DNA of 5,180 nt from the NCBI GenBank assembly GCA_002496395.1, contig DAJQ01000043.1, positions 24,556 through 29,735 of the forward strand, read 5' to 3'. Made by a program: the position numbers and the translations under genes. This document shows positions 1-5,104 of the stretch, in pieces (within the stretch, counting starts at the first letter, position 1; each line of letters starts with the position of its first letter). Source of the stretch: Methanocorpusculaceae archaeon UBA456 (lineage in GTDB: Archaea > Halobacteriota > Methanomicrobia > Methanomicrobiales > Methanocorpusculaceae). Under the pieces are notes generated by a model, which searched no databases, was not told the origin of the DNA, and saw only the letters and a list, made by a program, of their open reading frames with translations.

Positions 1-163
1 CAATCAGGATCTGCGTTCCTGCATCCACATTCCCCTCAAGCCAGACCTCGGTGCGCCATCGGTGGCCATGGAGACGGGCGCATTTCCCGTCATAATTGAG
101 GAGACGGTGGCTTGCATCGAAGTGGACCTCCTTATATATGCGGACTGACATGTTGTTATCCAT
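1..163 (-). CDS. queD: 6-carboxytetrahydropterin synthase (QueD/PTPS family), 5' part only
   Basis: The reverse strand carries an open frame of 54 codons that leaves the window at base 1, so only about the first 40% of a typical 120-150 residue protein is present. Residues 12-20 read EVHFDASHR and residues 27-34 read KCARLHGH. These are the PTPS-family zinc ligands (His19, His32, His34) and a Cys28-x3-HGH spacing, which is the signature of QueD rather than of eukaryotic PTPS. QueD converts 7,8-dihydroneopterin triphosphate to 6-carboxytetrahydropterin, a step toward preQ0, which archaea use for archaeosine in tRNA. HGH is followed by Arg-Trp. Two in-frame ATGs are possible, at 163 and at 151. 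Neither has a Shine-Dalgarno site, so leaderless translation is likely, and the second start (MSVRIYKEVHF) fits a TATA-like box at 178-183. The gene is divergent from rps12. The family call is firm; the exact pterin product is inferred from the Cys spacing. Confidence 0.85.
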   Translation of the reverse strand, partial: MDNNMSVRIYKEVHFDASHRLLNYDGKCARLHGHRWRTEVWLEGNVDAGTQILI

Positions 164-177
164 TAGAGAAGAGAACG

Positions 178-194
178 TATAAGGTTATTATTAG
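178..194 (-). promoter_or_regulatory. Putative TATA-box region for queD
   Basis: On the minus strand this stretch reads CTAATAATAACCTTATA. The CTTATA part (183-178) lies about 26 bases upstream of base 153, which would give a nearly leaderless transcript for the ATG at 151. The TAATAATAA part (about 193-185) would similarly place initiation near the ATG at 163. It is the only A/T-rich element in the right place, but no conserved factor-B element was established, so this is a positional inference. Confidence 0.35.
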
Positions 195-197
195 AGA

Positions 198-223
198 CCA
201 CTCATGAATGTAGGAACGAGTGG
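198..223. repeat. 6-bp inverted repeat in the divergent intergenic region
   Basis: CCACTC (198-203) and GAGTGG (218-223) are exact reverse complements separated by 14 bases. They sit between the divergent queD and rps12 genes, upstream of the putative rps12 TATA element. This could be a regulator site or chance; arms of six bases in a 154-base spacer are only weak evidence. Confidence 0.3.
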
Positions 224-232
224 CTTGCGGAT

Positions 233-243
233 AGTATAATAAA
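233..243 (+). promoter_or_regulatory. Putative TATA box of the rps12-rps7-EF-2 operon
   Basis: AGTATAATAAA is the best A/T-rich match on the plus strand upstream of rps12. Archaeal initiation about 25 bases downstream would start the transcript near 260-265, leaving a leader of roughly 55 bases. That fits the presence of a ribosome-binding site before rps12. The placement is inferred from spacing only. Confidence 0.4.
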
Positions 244-264
244 ACACTTCCGCGCAATATGTAT

Positions 265-277
265 TCCAGATTCTGGA
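265..277. repeat. Perfect 13-base palindrome in the rps12 leader
   Basis: TCCAGA (265-270), a central T (271) and TCTGGA (272-277) form a perfect inverted repeat with a one-base centre. It lies where transcription of the operon would be expected to begin, about 40 bases before the rps12 start. A one-base loop cannot fold as a full RNA hairpin, so a dimeric DNA-binding protein site is the more natural reading. No regulator is identified. Confidence 0.45.
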
Positions 278-305
278 GTATCCACCGGATCAAAAACCAG
301 AAAAT

Positions 306-311
306 AGAGGT
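306..311 (+). promoter_or_regulatory. Ribosome-binding site of rps12
   Basis: AGAGGT lies six bases before the ATG at 318 and is complementary to the CCTCC part of the 16S rRNA tail apart from one base. It supports the ATG at 318 as the start and shows that the transcript has a leader. Confidence 0.6.
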
Positions 312-317
312 TTATAC

Positions 318-746
318 ATGGGACAGGGAAAATTTGCAGCGAGAAAACTCCAGCGCGACTCAAAGAAGTTCCGCTGGAGCGATTCCAAATATGCACGACG
401 TGCACTTGAACTGAAACTGAAGGCCGACCCGCTGAAGGGATCGCCCCAGGGACGTGGCATTGTCCTCGAAAAGGTCGGTGTTGAGGCAAAACAGCCAAAC
501 TCTGCCATCAGGAAATGCGTCCGTGTGCAGCTGATCAAGAACGGCCGTCAGGTGACCGCATTTGCAGTCGGCGACGGTGCAATCAACTTCATCGATGAAC
601 ACGATGAAGTGACGATTGAGGGAATCGGCGGACGTATGGGACGTTCCATGGGAGATATCCCGGGGGTTCGGTTCGTCGTGACCGCAGTGAACAATGTATG
701 TCTCCACGAACTTGTCATGGGACGCAAGGAGAAGGCGCGCAGGTGA
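318..746 (+). CDS. rps12: 30S ribosomal protein S12 (uS12)
   Basis: The 142-residue product has the usual length of archaeal uS12 and a basic N-terminus (GQGKFAARKLQRDSKKFRW). uS12 sits at the 30S decoding centre and contacts tRNA and elongation factors. The conserved decoding loop appears as KQPNSAIRK at residues 58-66, followed by CVRVQLIKNGRQVTAF. The second universal loop appears as GDIPGVRF at residues 112-119. The ATG start is supported by AGAGGT at 306-311. It is the first gene of a tight plus-strand operon with rps7 and EF-2. Its last codons hold the ribosome-binding signal for rps7, and its TGA (744-746) touches or overlaps the next start, which suggests translational coupling. Nothing in the protein looks degraded. 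Confidence 0.98.
   Translation: MGQGKFAARKLQRDSKKFRWSDSKYARRALELKLKADPLKGSPQGRGIVLEKVGVEAKQPNSAIRKCVRVQLIKNGRQVTAFAVGDGAINFIDEHDEVTIEGIGGRMGRSMGDIPGVRFVVTAVNNVCLHELVMGRKEKARR
742..746 (+). promoter_or_regulatory. Ribosome-binding site of rps7, overlapping the rps12 stop
   Basis: GGTGA overlaps the last codon and stop of rps12 and pairs with TCACC of the 16S rRNA tail. It decides the rps7 start in favour of the ATG at 752 (five-base spacer). A purine-rich stretch GGAGAAGG at 728-735 could serve the GTG at 743 instead. Confidence 0.5.
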
Positions 747-751
747 GTATG

Positions 752-1342
752 ATGACCGAGGAAGCACAGAGTACACAGAAAGCAGTCCTTCTCTTCAACA
801 AGTGGGATCCATCAGAAGTCGTCATCAATGATCCCGGCCTTGAGCGGTACGTGAGTTTCAAGACGATGGCCGTTCCGCACAGCTGTGGACGGCTCACCCA
901 GCAGCAGTTCACCAAATCCTCAATGGCAATCGTCGAGCGGCTGATCAACCGCCTGATGCAGGTCGAGCACAACACCGGAAAGAAACAGCTCTGCACCAGG
1001 ATTGTGATGGATGCATTCGATATCATCCACACAAAGACCAAGCAGAACCCAATCCAGGTCCTCGTCGATGCAGTCGCCAACGCAGGACCCCGTGAAGAGA
1101 CGGTCAGGCTGAAGTACGGTGGTATCAATGTGCCAAAGTCCGTCGACACCGCACCAATCCGAAGGGTAAACACCGCGATGAAATATATCGCAACCGGTGT
1201 CTGGAAAGGATCCCATAAAAAGAAACGCTCTGCAGCTCAGGTGCTTGCCGATGAGCTTATCGCCGCATCGAAAGGCGACTCGAAATGTTTCTCTGTCGGT
1301 AAGAAGGAAGAAGTCGAGCGGATTGCAAAATCCGCCCGCTAA
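752..1342 (+). CDS. rps7: 30S ribosomal protein S7 (uS7)
   Basis: uS7 is a primary 16S rRNA-binding protein that nucleates the 30S head and lines the E site. Central residues NPIQVLVDAVANAGPREETV are the hallmark of the family, followed by a conserved RLKYGG and the basic segment KGSHKKKRSAAQVLADELIAA. The product is about 196 residues, normal for archaea. Three starts are close together: GTG 743 (four-base GTGA overlap with rps12), ATG 749 and ATG 752. I chose 752 because GGTGA at 742-746 lies five bases upstream, matching the 16S tail; 749 would have only a two-base spacer. An in-frame extension to ATG 698 lies wholly inside rps12 and reads as an artefact (RTCHGTQGEGAQ). The gene ends 22 bases before EF-2. 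Confidence 0.96.
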   Translation: MTEEAQSTQKAVLLFNKWDPSEVVINDPGLERYVSFKTMAVPHSCGRLTQQQFTKSSMAIVERLINRLMQVEHNTGKKQLCTRIVMDAFDIIHTKTKQNPIQVLVDAVANAGPREETVRLKYGGINVPKSVDTAPIRRVNTAMKYIATGVWKGSHKKKRSAAQVLADELIAASKGDSKCFSVGKKEEVERIAKSAR

Positions 1343-1349
1343 TCAATAC

Positions 1350-1361
1350 TTTTTTTGGTGA
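1350..1361 (+). promoter_or_regulatory. T7 run plus ribosome-binding site before EF-2
   Basis: Seven consecutive T residues (1350-1356) run directly into GGTGA (1357-1361), three bases before the EF-2 ATG. GGTGA is the ribosome-binding site and repeats the motif used for rps7. A T-run of this length can act as an archaeal termination signal, so it may lower read-through between rps7 and EF-2, though it may be only a spacer. Confidence 0.5.
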
Positions 1362-1364
1362 ATT

Positions 1365-3560
1365 ATGTCACGCGGCAAAAAGATGGTGGAGAAAGTCTCG
1401 GAGCTGATGGACAAGCCCGAATTTATCCGTAACATTGGTATCGTTGCACACATCGACCATGGGAAGACCACATTCTCTGACAATCTCCTCTCGGGAGCAG
1501 GGATGATCTCAGAAGAGCTCTCAGGCAGACAGCTCTTCATGGACTCCGATGAGGAAGAGCAGGCTCGTGGAATTACTATCGATGCATCAAACGTCTCGAT
1601 GGTTCACGAATACGGCGGGAATGAGTACCTGATCAACATGATCGACACCCCCGGACACGTCGACTTCGGTGGCGACGTCACCCGTGCAATGCGCGCAGTC
1701 GATGGCGCCATCGTCCTCGTCGATGCAGTCGAAGGTCCAATGCCCCAGACCGAGACCGTTCTTCGGCAGGCACTGAAAGAGGGTGTCAGGCCGGTACTCT
1801 TCATCAACAAGGTCGACCGCCTCATCAACGAGCTGAAGGTCGACCCGCAGGAGATGATGATCCGTCTTGGCCGTGTCATCGACAAGGTCAACAAGCTGAT
1901 CAAAGGGATGAACGAGAAGATGTACACCGAAGGCGGATGGAAACTCGATGCCTCAATCGGCACTGTCGCCTTCGGATCTGCTCTCTATAACTGGGCAGTC
2001 TCGATCCCATACATGCAGAAGAGCGGCATCTCCTTCAAGGAAGTCATCGACAAGTGCAATGCCGGTGACATGAAAACGCTTGCAAAGTCAAGCCCGCTTC
2101 ACGAAGTAATCCTTGATATCGTTGTCAAGCACCTTCCAAACCCAATCGACGCACAGAAACGGCGTATCCCGATCATCTGGCATGGTGACAAGGAATCTGC
2201 GGAAGGAAAAGCAATGCTCACCTGCGACCCGAAAGGCGCTGTTGCCATGATGGTCACCGACATCTCCTTTGATCCCCATGCAGGCGAAGTCGCAACCGGC
2301 CGTCTCTTCTCAGGAAAACTAAGCCGCGGAATGGAACTGTATGTTGTGGGAACAGCAGGCAAACCAAACCGCCTCCAGCAGGTCGGTATCTTCATGGGCC
2401 CAAGCCGTGTTGAGGTGGAACAGATCGTCGGAGGCAACATCGCGGCTGTGACCGGCTTAAAAGACGCAATTGTCGGATCAACGGTCACCTCCAGCAGAGA
2501 GATGACACCCTTTGAGTCCCTGAAACACTACTCAGAACCGGTCATGACCGTTGCAGTCGAAGCAAAGAATATGAAGGATCTGCCAAAACTCGTTGAAGTG
2601 CTTCGTCAGGTCGCCAAGGAAGACCCGACAATCCGTGTCAACATCAATGAGGAGACCGGTGAGCACTTAATCGCCGGTATGGGAGAGCTGCACCTTGAGG
2701 TTATCACCGGCCGTATCCGCCGTGACAAGAACGTCGACATTGTGACGTCTGAGCCGATCGTCGTCTACCGTGAGACAGTGACCACAAAAGCAGGGCCTGT
2801 TGAAGGGAAGTCACCAAATCGCCACAACCGGTTCTATATCGAGGTTGAGCCCCTTGACCAGGCTATCGTTGATGCCATCCAGAACGGCGATGTCTCGATG
2901 AACATGAACCAGATCGAACGGCGTGATGTACTCGTCGGCCTTGGCATGGATAAGGATGAGGCGAAGAATGTCAAGGACATCTATAACACAAATGTCTTCC
3001 TTGACATGACGAAGGGTATCCAGTACCTCAACGAGACGATGGAACTGGTCCTTGATGGTCTTCACGAAGCCCTTGATGGCGGCCCGCTCGCAGACGAGCA
3101 GGTGCAGAACCTCAAGATCCGGCTGATGGATGTGAAGCTCCACGAAGATGCAATCCACCGTGGCCCTGCACAGGTGATCCCGGCAGTGAGAGCTGCTGTG
3201 AAAGCTGCATGCTTAATGGCAAATGACCAGCTCCTTGAGCCTGTCCAGAAGATCCAGATCACCGTCCCGCAGGACCAGATGGGAGCGGCAATCTCCCAGA
3301 TCCAGGGACGTCGCGGACAGCTCACCACCACCGACTCAGAAGGCGACCAGATTGTGGTCAACGGCATGGCACCGGTTGCGGAACTCTTCGGGTTCGCAGG
3401 CGATCTCAGGTCGGCAACCGAAGGACGTGCAATGTGGAGCACCGAGTTTGCCGGATTCCAGCTGGTTCCAGCAAGCCTTGTCAAAGACGTTGTTATGGGC
3501 ATCCGGAAGCGGAAAGGTCTGAAAGAACAGATCCCAACACCAGGCGACTACCTCGCATAA
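1365..3560 (+). CDS. fusA: Translation elongation factor 2 (aEF-2), GTPase
   Basis: EF-2 hydrolyses GTP to move tRNA and mRNA through the ribosome. The 731-residue length is standard for archaea. The N-terminal GTPase domain has AHIDHGKTT (28-36, P-loop), RGITI (68-72), DTPGH (94-98), NKVD (148-151) and GSAL (204-207). A beta-barrel domain follows with GEVATGRLFSGKL (307-319). Domain III has AGMGELHLEV (437-446). Domain IV contains DAIHRGPAQVIPAVRAA (595-611), where His598 is the residue expected to become diphthamide in archaea and eukaryotes. Domain V includes PQDQMGAAISQIQGRRG and ends in the family-typical GDYLA. The ATG start is supported by GGTGA at 1357-1361. It is the last gene of the rps12-rps7-EF-2 operon and is followed by a T-run. 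The gene is also called fus or aef2. All motifs are intact. Confidence 0.98.
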   Translation: MSRGKKMVEKVSELMDKPEFIRNIGIVAHIDHGKTTFSDNLLSGAGMISEELSGRQLFMDSDEEEQARGITIDASNVSMVHEYGGNEYLINMIDTPGHVDFGGDVTRAMRAVDGAIVLVDAVEGPMPQTETVLRQALKEGVRPVLFINKVDRLINELKVDPQEMMIRLGRVIDKVNKLIKGMNEKMYTEGGWKLDASIGTVAFGSALYNWAVSIPYMQKSGISFKEVIDKCNAGDMKTLAKSSPLHEVILDIVVKHLPNPIDAQKRRIPIIWHGDKESAEGKAMLTCDPKGAVAMMVTDISFDPHAGEVATGRLFSGKLSRGMELYVVGTAGKPNRLQQVGIFMGPSRVEVEQIVGGNIAAVTGLKDAIVGSTVTSSREMTPFESLKHYSEPVMTVAVEAKNMKDLPKLVEVLRQVAKEDPTIRVNINEETGEHLIAGMGELHLEVITGRIRRDKNVDIVTSEPIVVYRETVTTKAGPVEGKSPNRHNRFYIEVEPLDQAIVDAIQNGDVSMNMNQIERRDVLVGLGMDKDEAKNVKDIYNTNVFLDMTKGIQYLNETMELVLDGLHEALDGGPLADEQVQNLKIRLMDVKLHEDAIHRGPAQVIPAVRAAVKAACLMANDQLLEPVQKIQITVPQDQMGAAISQIQGRRGQLTTTDSEGDQIVVNGMAPVAELFGFAGDLRSATEGRAMWSTEFAGFQLVPASLVKDVVMGIRKRKGLKEQIPTPGDYLA

Positions 3561-3590
3561 GAGGGATCACCTCCACCCTGTCCTTTTTTT
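3561..3590 (+). terminator. Transcription terminator of the rps12-rps7-EF-2 operon
   Basis: A run of seven T residues (3584-3590) follows the EF-2 stop after 23 bases. Archaeal RNA polymerase terminates at such T-runs, with or without a hairpin. Only short stems are possible upstream (GAGG/CCTC, or AGGG 3562-3565 with CCCT 3576-3579). A fresh promoter before the RuBisCO gene supports a transcript boundary here. Confidence 0.65.
3564..3574 (+). other. Copy of the 16S rRNA anti-Shine-Dalgarno tail in the EF-2 3' UTR
   Basis: GGATCACCTCC, four bases after the EF-2 stop codon, is identical to the conserved 3'-terminal stretch of prokaryotic 16S rRNA. In the mRNA it would be complementary to Shine-Dalgarno sites, including the GGTGA motifs of rps7 and EF-2. 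It could alternatively be the left part of a weak terminator stem (GAGG 3561-3564 with CCTC 3570-3573). The sequence identity is visible; any function is inference. Confidence 0.4.
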
Positions 3591-3619
3591 AACTCGTGCC
3601 CTTTATCACCAGAGCGACA

Positions 3620-3628
3620 TTTATCTAT
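3620..3628 (+). promoter_or_regulatory. Putative TATA box of the RuBisCO gene (near-leaderless)
   Basis: TTTATCTAT is centred about 27 bases before the ATG at 3651. Archaeal spacing would put the transcription start at or a few bases before the start codon, giving a leaderless or nearly leaderless mRNA. A weak GTGAT (3641-3645), five bases before the ATG, matches the 16S tail and leaves open a leadered transcript. Confidence 0.5.
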
Positions 3629-3650
3629 CTCTTCCGCATAGTGATTGAGT

Positions 3651-4943
3651 ATGGCAATCGACTGGTATGATGAATTTGTTGATCTGAGCTATACCCCCGC
3701 AGAGGACGATATCGTCTGTCTCTTCTCCTGCACTCCGGCATCCGGGATCAGTATAAAGGAAGCGGCAGGCAGGATTGCTTCAGAGAGTTCAACCGGCACA
3801 TGGACAACCCTCTATTCCCTCCCGCCGAGGATGAGGGATCTTCAGGCAACCGCCTTTGAGATAGACGGACCGTGCCTGAAGATCGCCTACCCTATCGGGC
3901 TCTGGGAAGAAGGGAATGCCGTCCAGCTCTTAAGTGGAATCGCCGGGAATATCTTTGGGATGAAGGCGGTCGACCAGCTCAGGCTGATCGATGCAACACT
4001 GCCTCAGGCATATCTACGAAACTTCAATGGCCCGCATTTCGGCAATGACGGGATCAGGAAGATGATGAGAATCCAGGGCCGCCCGCTGACCGGAGCTGTT
4101 CCAAAACCAAAGATAGGGTTTTCAGCAGCCGAGCATGCCGAGATCGGTTTTGAAACATGGATGGGGGGATTTGACTTCGTCAAGGATGACGAGAATCTCA
4201 CCTCCACCTCCTTCAACCGGTTCGATGACCGGGTGGCCGCCCTCACAGAAAAAAGGGATAAAGCCGAGCAGATCACAGGTGAGAAGAAGTCCGCCTTCAT
4301 CAACATCACCGCAGATACAGAGACGATGAAGCAACGGGCGGATCTGCTTGCAGCGCATGGATGGAACTATGCGATGATCGATGTTGTCGTCGCCGGATAT
4401 GCAGCTGTCATGACGCTCCGTGACTACTGCTCAGATCTCGGTCTTGCTATCCATGCCCACCGGGCAATGCATGCGGCATTTGACCGCGATCCCCGTCACG
4501 GGATCACAATGCAGTTCCTCGCCAAGATGATGCGGCTGATCGGGGTTTCGCAGATCCATACCGGAACCGCAGTCGGAAAGCTTGTCGGAACCCCTCAGGA
4601 GGCAAAAGTTCTTGCCGATTTCCTGCGGGAGGAGAAGGTGCAGGCTGTTCCCGGAATGGCGCTTGACCAGAACTGGGGCCACATAAAAAGTGCCTTCCCG
4701 GTCTCATCCGGCGGACTGCACCCCGGTCTTGTTCCCGATGTGATGGAGATCTATGGCAACGAACTCGTCCTCCTCGTATCCGGTGGCATTCACGGTCACC
4801 CGGACGGGACCCGTGCCGGGGCAGCGGCCACCATGCAGGCGATTGAGGCATGGCAGGAGGGCATTTCACTTGAAGAGAAGGCTCAGAAGGCGCCAGAGCT
4901 CGCACGTGCACTTGAGAAATGGGGCGCCTACAAGCCAATATAA
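3651..4943 (+). CDS. rbcL: Ribulose-1,5-bisphosphate carboxylase, form III (archaeal RuBisCO)
   Basis: RuBisCO carboxylates ribulose-1,5-bisphosphate to two 3-phosphoglycerates. The 430-residue length is typical of archaeal form III. By alignment to the spinach enzyme, the active site is complete: Glu45/Thr50/Trp51 (E60/T65/W66), Asn100 (N123), Lys152/Lys154 in PKPKIGFS (K175/K177), the carbamylated Lys178 with Asp180 and Glu181 in DFVKDDE (K201/D203/E204), His270/Arg271/His274 in HAHRAMH (H294/R295/H298), His303 (H327), loop-6 Lys310 in GTAVGKLVG (K334), Ser353 (S379), and SGG 377-379 near G403/G404. This excludes an inactive form IV protein. No small-subunit gene is adjacent, as expected for form III. 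In archaea the enzyme serves AMP/nucleoside salvage or, with phosphoribulokinase, the reductive hexulose-phosphate pathway; the window shows no partner gene to decide. ATG 3651 was preferred over an in-frame TTG at 3645. The gene has its own promoter and a convergent neighbour. Confidence 0.97.
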   Translation: MAIDWYDEFVDLSYTPAEDDIVCLFSCTPASGISIKEAAGRIASESSTGTWTTLYSLPPRMRDLQATAFEIDGPCLKIAYPIGLWEEGNAVQLLSGIAGNIFGMKAVDQLRLIDATLPQAYLRNFNGPHFGNDGIRKMMRIQGRPLTGAVPKPKIGFSAAEHAEIGFETWMGGFDFVKDDENLTSTSFNRFDDRVAALTEKRDKAEQITGEKKSAFINITADTETMKQRADLLAAHGWNYAMIDVVVAGYAAVMTLRDYCSDLGLAIHAHRAMHAAFDRDPRHGITMQFLAKMMRLIGVSQIHTGTAVGKLVGTPQEAKVLADFLREEKVQAVPGMALDQNWGHIKSAFPVSSGGLHPGLVPDVMEIYGNELVLLVSGGIHGHPDGTRAGAAATMQAIEAWQEGISLEEKAQKAPELARALEKWGAYKPI

Positions 4944-4948
4944 AAAAA
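4942..4948 (-). terminator. T-run terminator of the convergent membrane-protein gene
   Basis: Seven A residues on the plus strand read as seven T on the minus strand, directly after that strand's TAA stop (4951-4949). The run overlaps the TAA stop codon of the RuBisCO gene (4941-4943), so the two convergent genes share this five-base gap. It fits an archaeal T-run terminator for minus-strand transcripts; nothing equally strong is seen for the RuBisCO transcript. Confidence 0.5.
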
Positions 4949-5104
4949 TTATACCTGGGTTCCCTCTCTGTTGGGATCCGGAACGCCCATCCTCTTTCTG
5001 AGTGCAAGCCCCACTGCCAGGAGATAGATTCCAAAGAGAAGGGCGATTCCGGCAAGAATATACATCAGGATCCCGATGATTGCTTCTGGTGCAATGAGTG
5101 TCAT
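4949..5104 (-). CDS. Small or truncated membrane protein, HdeD/DUF308-like
   Basis: From ATG 5104 the minus strand encodes 51 residues: a hydrophobic segment at about 9-35 (IIGILMYILAGIALLFGIYL and beyond), then a charged tail beginning RKRMGVPDPNREGTQV. The same frame stays open and hydrophobic upstream to 5161 (YLRLVVGILSLIVAFMTLIAP), giving a second likely membrane segment, but offers no ATG, GTG or TTG and is closed by TAA at 5164-5162. The pattern of a Gly-rich helix, a short Pro turn and a second Gly-rich helix resembles one repeat of HdeD/DUF308 membrane proteins, which usually have six helices. I infer either a gene broken by a nonsense change or frameshift, with the rest beyond the window, or a genuine very small protein. 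No ribosome-binding site is evident before ATG 5104. The function is unknown and the family call is tentative. The gene is convergent with RuBisCO. Confidence 0.5.
   Translation of the reverse strand: MTLIAPEAIIGILMYILAGIALLFGIYLLAVGLALRKRMGVPDPNREGTQV

Noticed and set aside
164..317. preQ1-type riboswitch in the leader of queD
   Set aside because: The likely queD leader is only a few bases long and no pseudoknot or conserved aptamer sequence is visible.
698..748. In-frame 17-codon extension of rps7 to ATG 698
   Set aside because: It lies inside rps12, encodes a sequence unlike S7 N-termini, and lacks a suitable ribosome-binding site; starts at 743-752 fit better.
360..776. 138-codon minus-strand open frame opposite rps12
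   Set aside because: The plus frame is an unambiguous S12; the antisense translation shows no family features.
3062..3502. Minus-strand and plus-strand open frames overlapping the EF-2 3' half
   Set aside because: They are shadows of intact EF-2 coding sequence with no motifs of their own.
3493..3558. 21-codon minus-strand ORF antisense to the EF-2 end, preceded by a strong GGAGGTGAT site seven bases before its ATG
   Set aside because: The ribosome-binding site is simply the complement of the 16S-tail-like sequence, no promoter is seen, and the peptide has no recognisable features; conservation would be needed to revive it.
3645..3650. TTG start two codons upstream of the RuBisCO ATG
   Set aside because: The ATG at 3651 gives the usual N-terminus and fits both the TATA spacing and the weak GTGAT site.
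3651..4943. RuBisCO-like (form IV) protein or form II/III with an insertion
   Set aside because: All catalytic residues checked are present and the length shows no extra domain, so an active form III enzyme is the better call.
4504..5055. 183-codon minus-strand open frame opposite the RuBisCO 3' end
   Set aside because: It is Arg/Pro-rich with no recognisable domain and is a GC-rich shadow of the RuBisCO codons; it also overlaps the better-supported membrane-protein frame.
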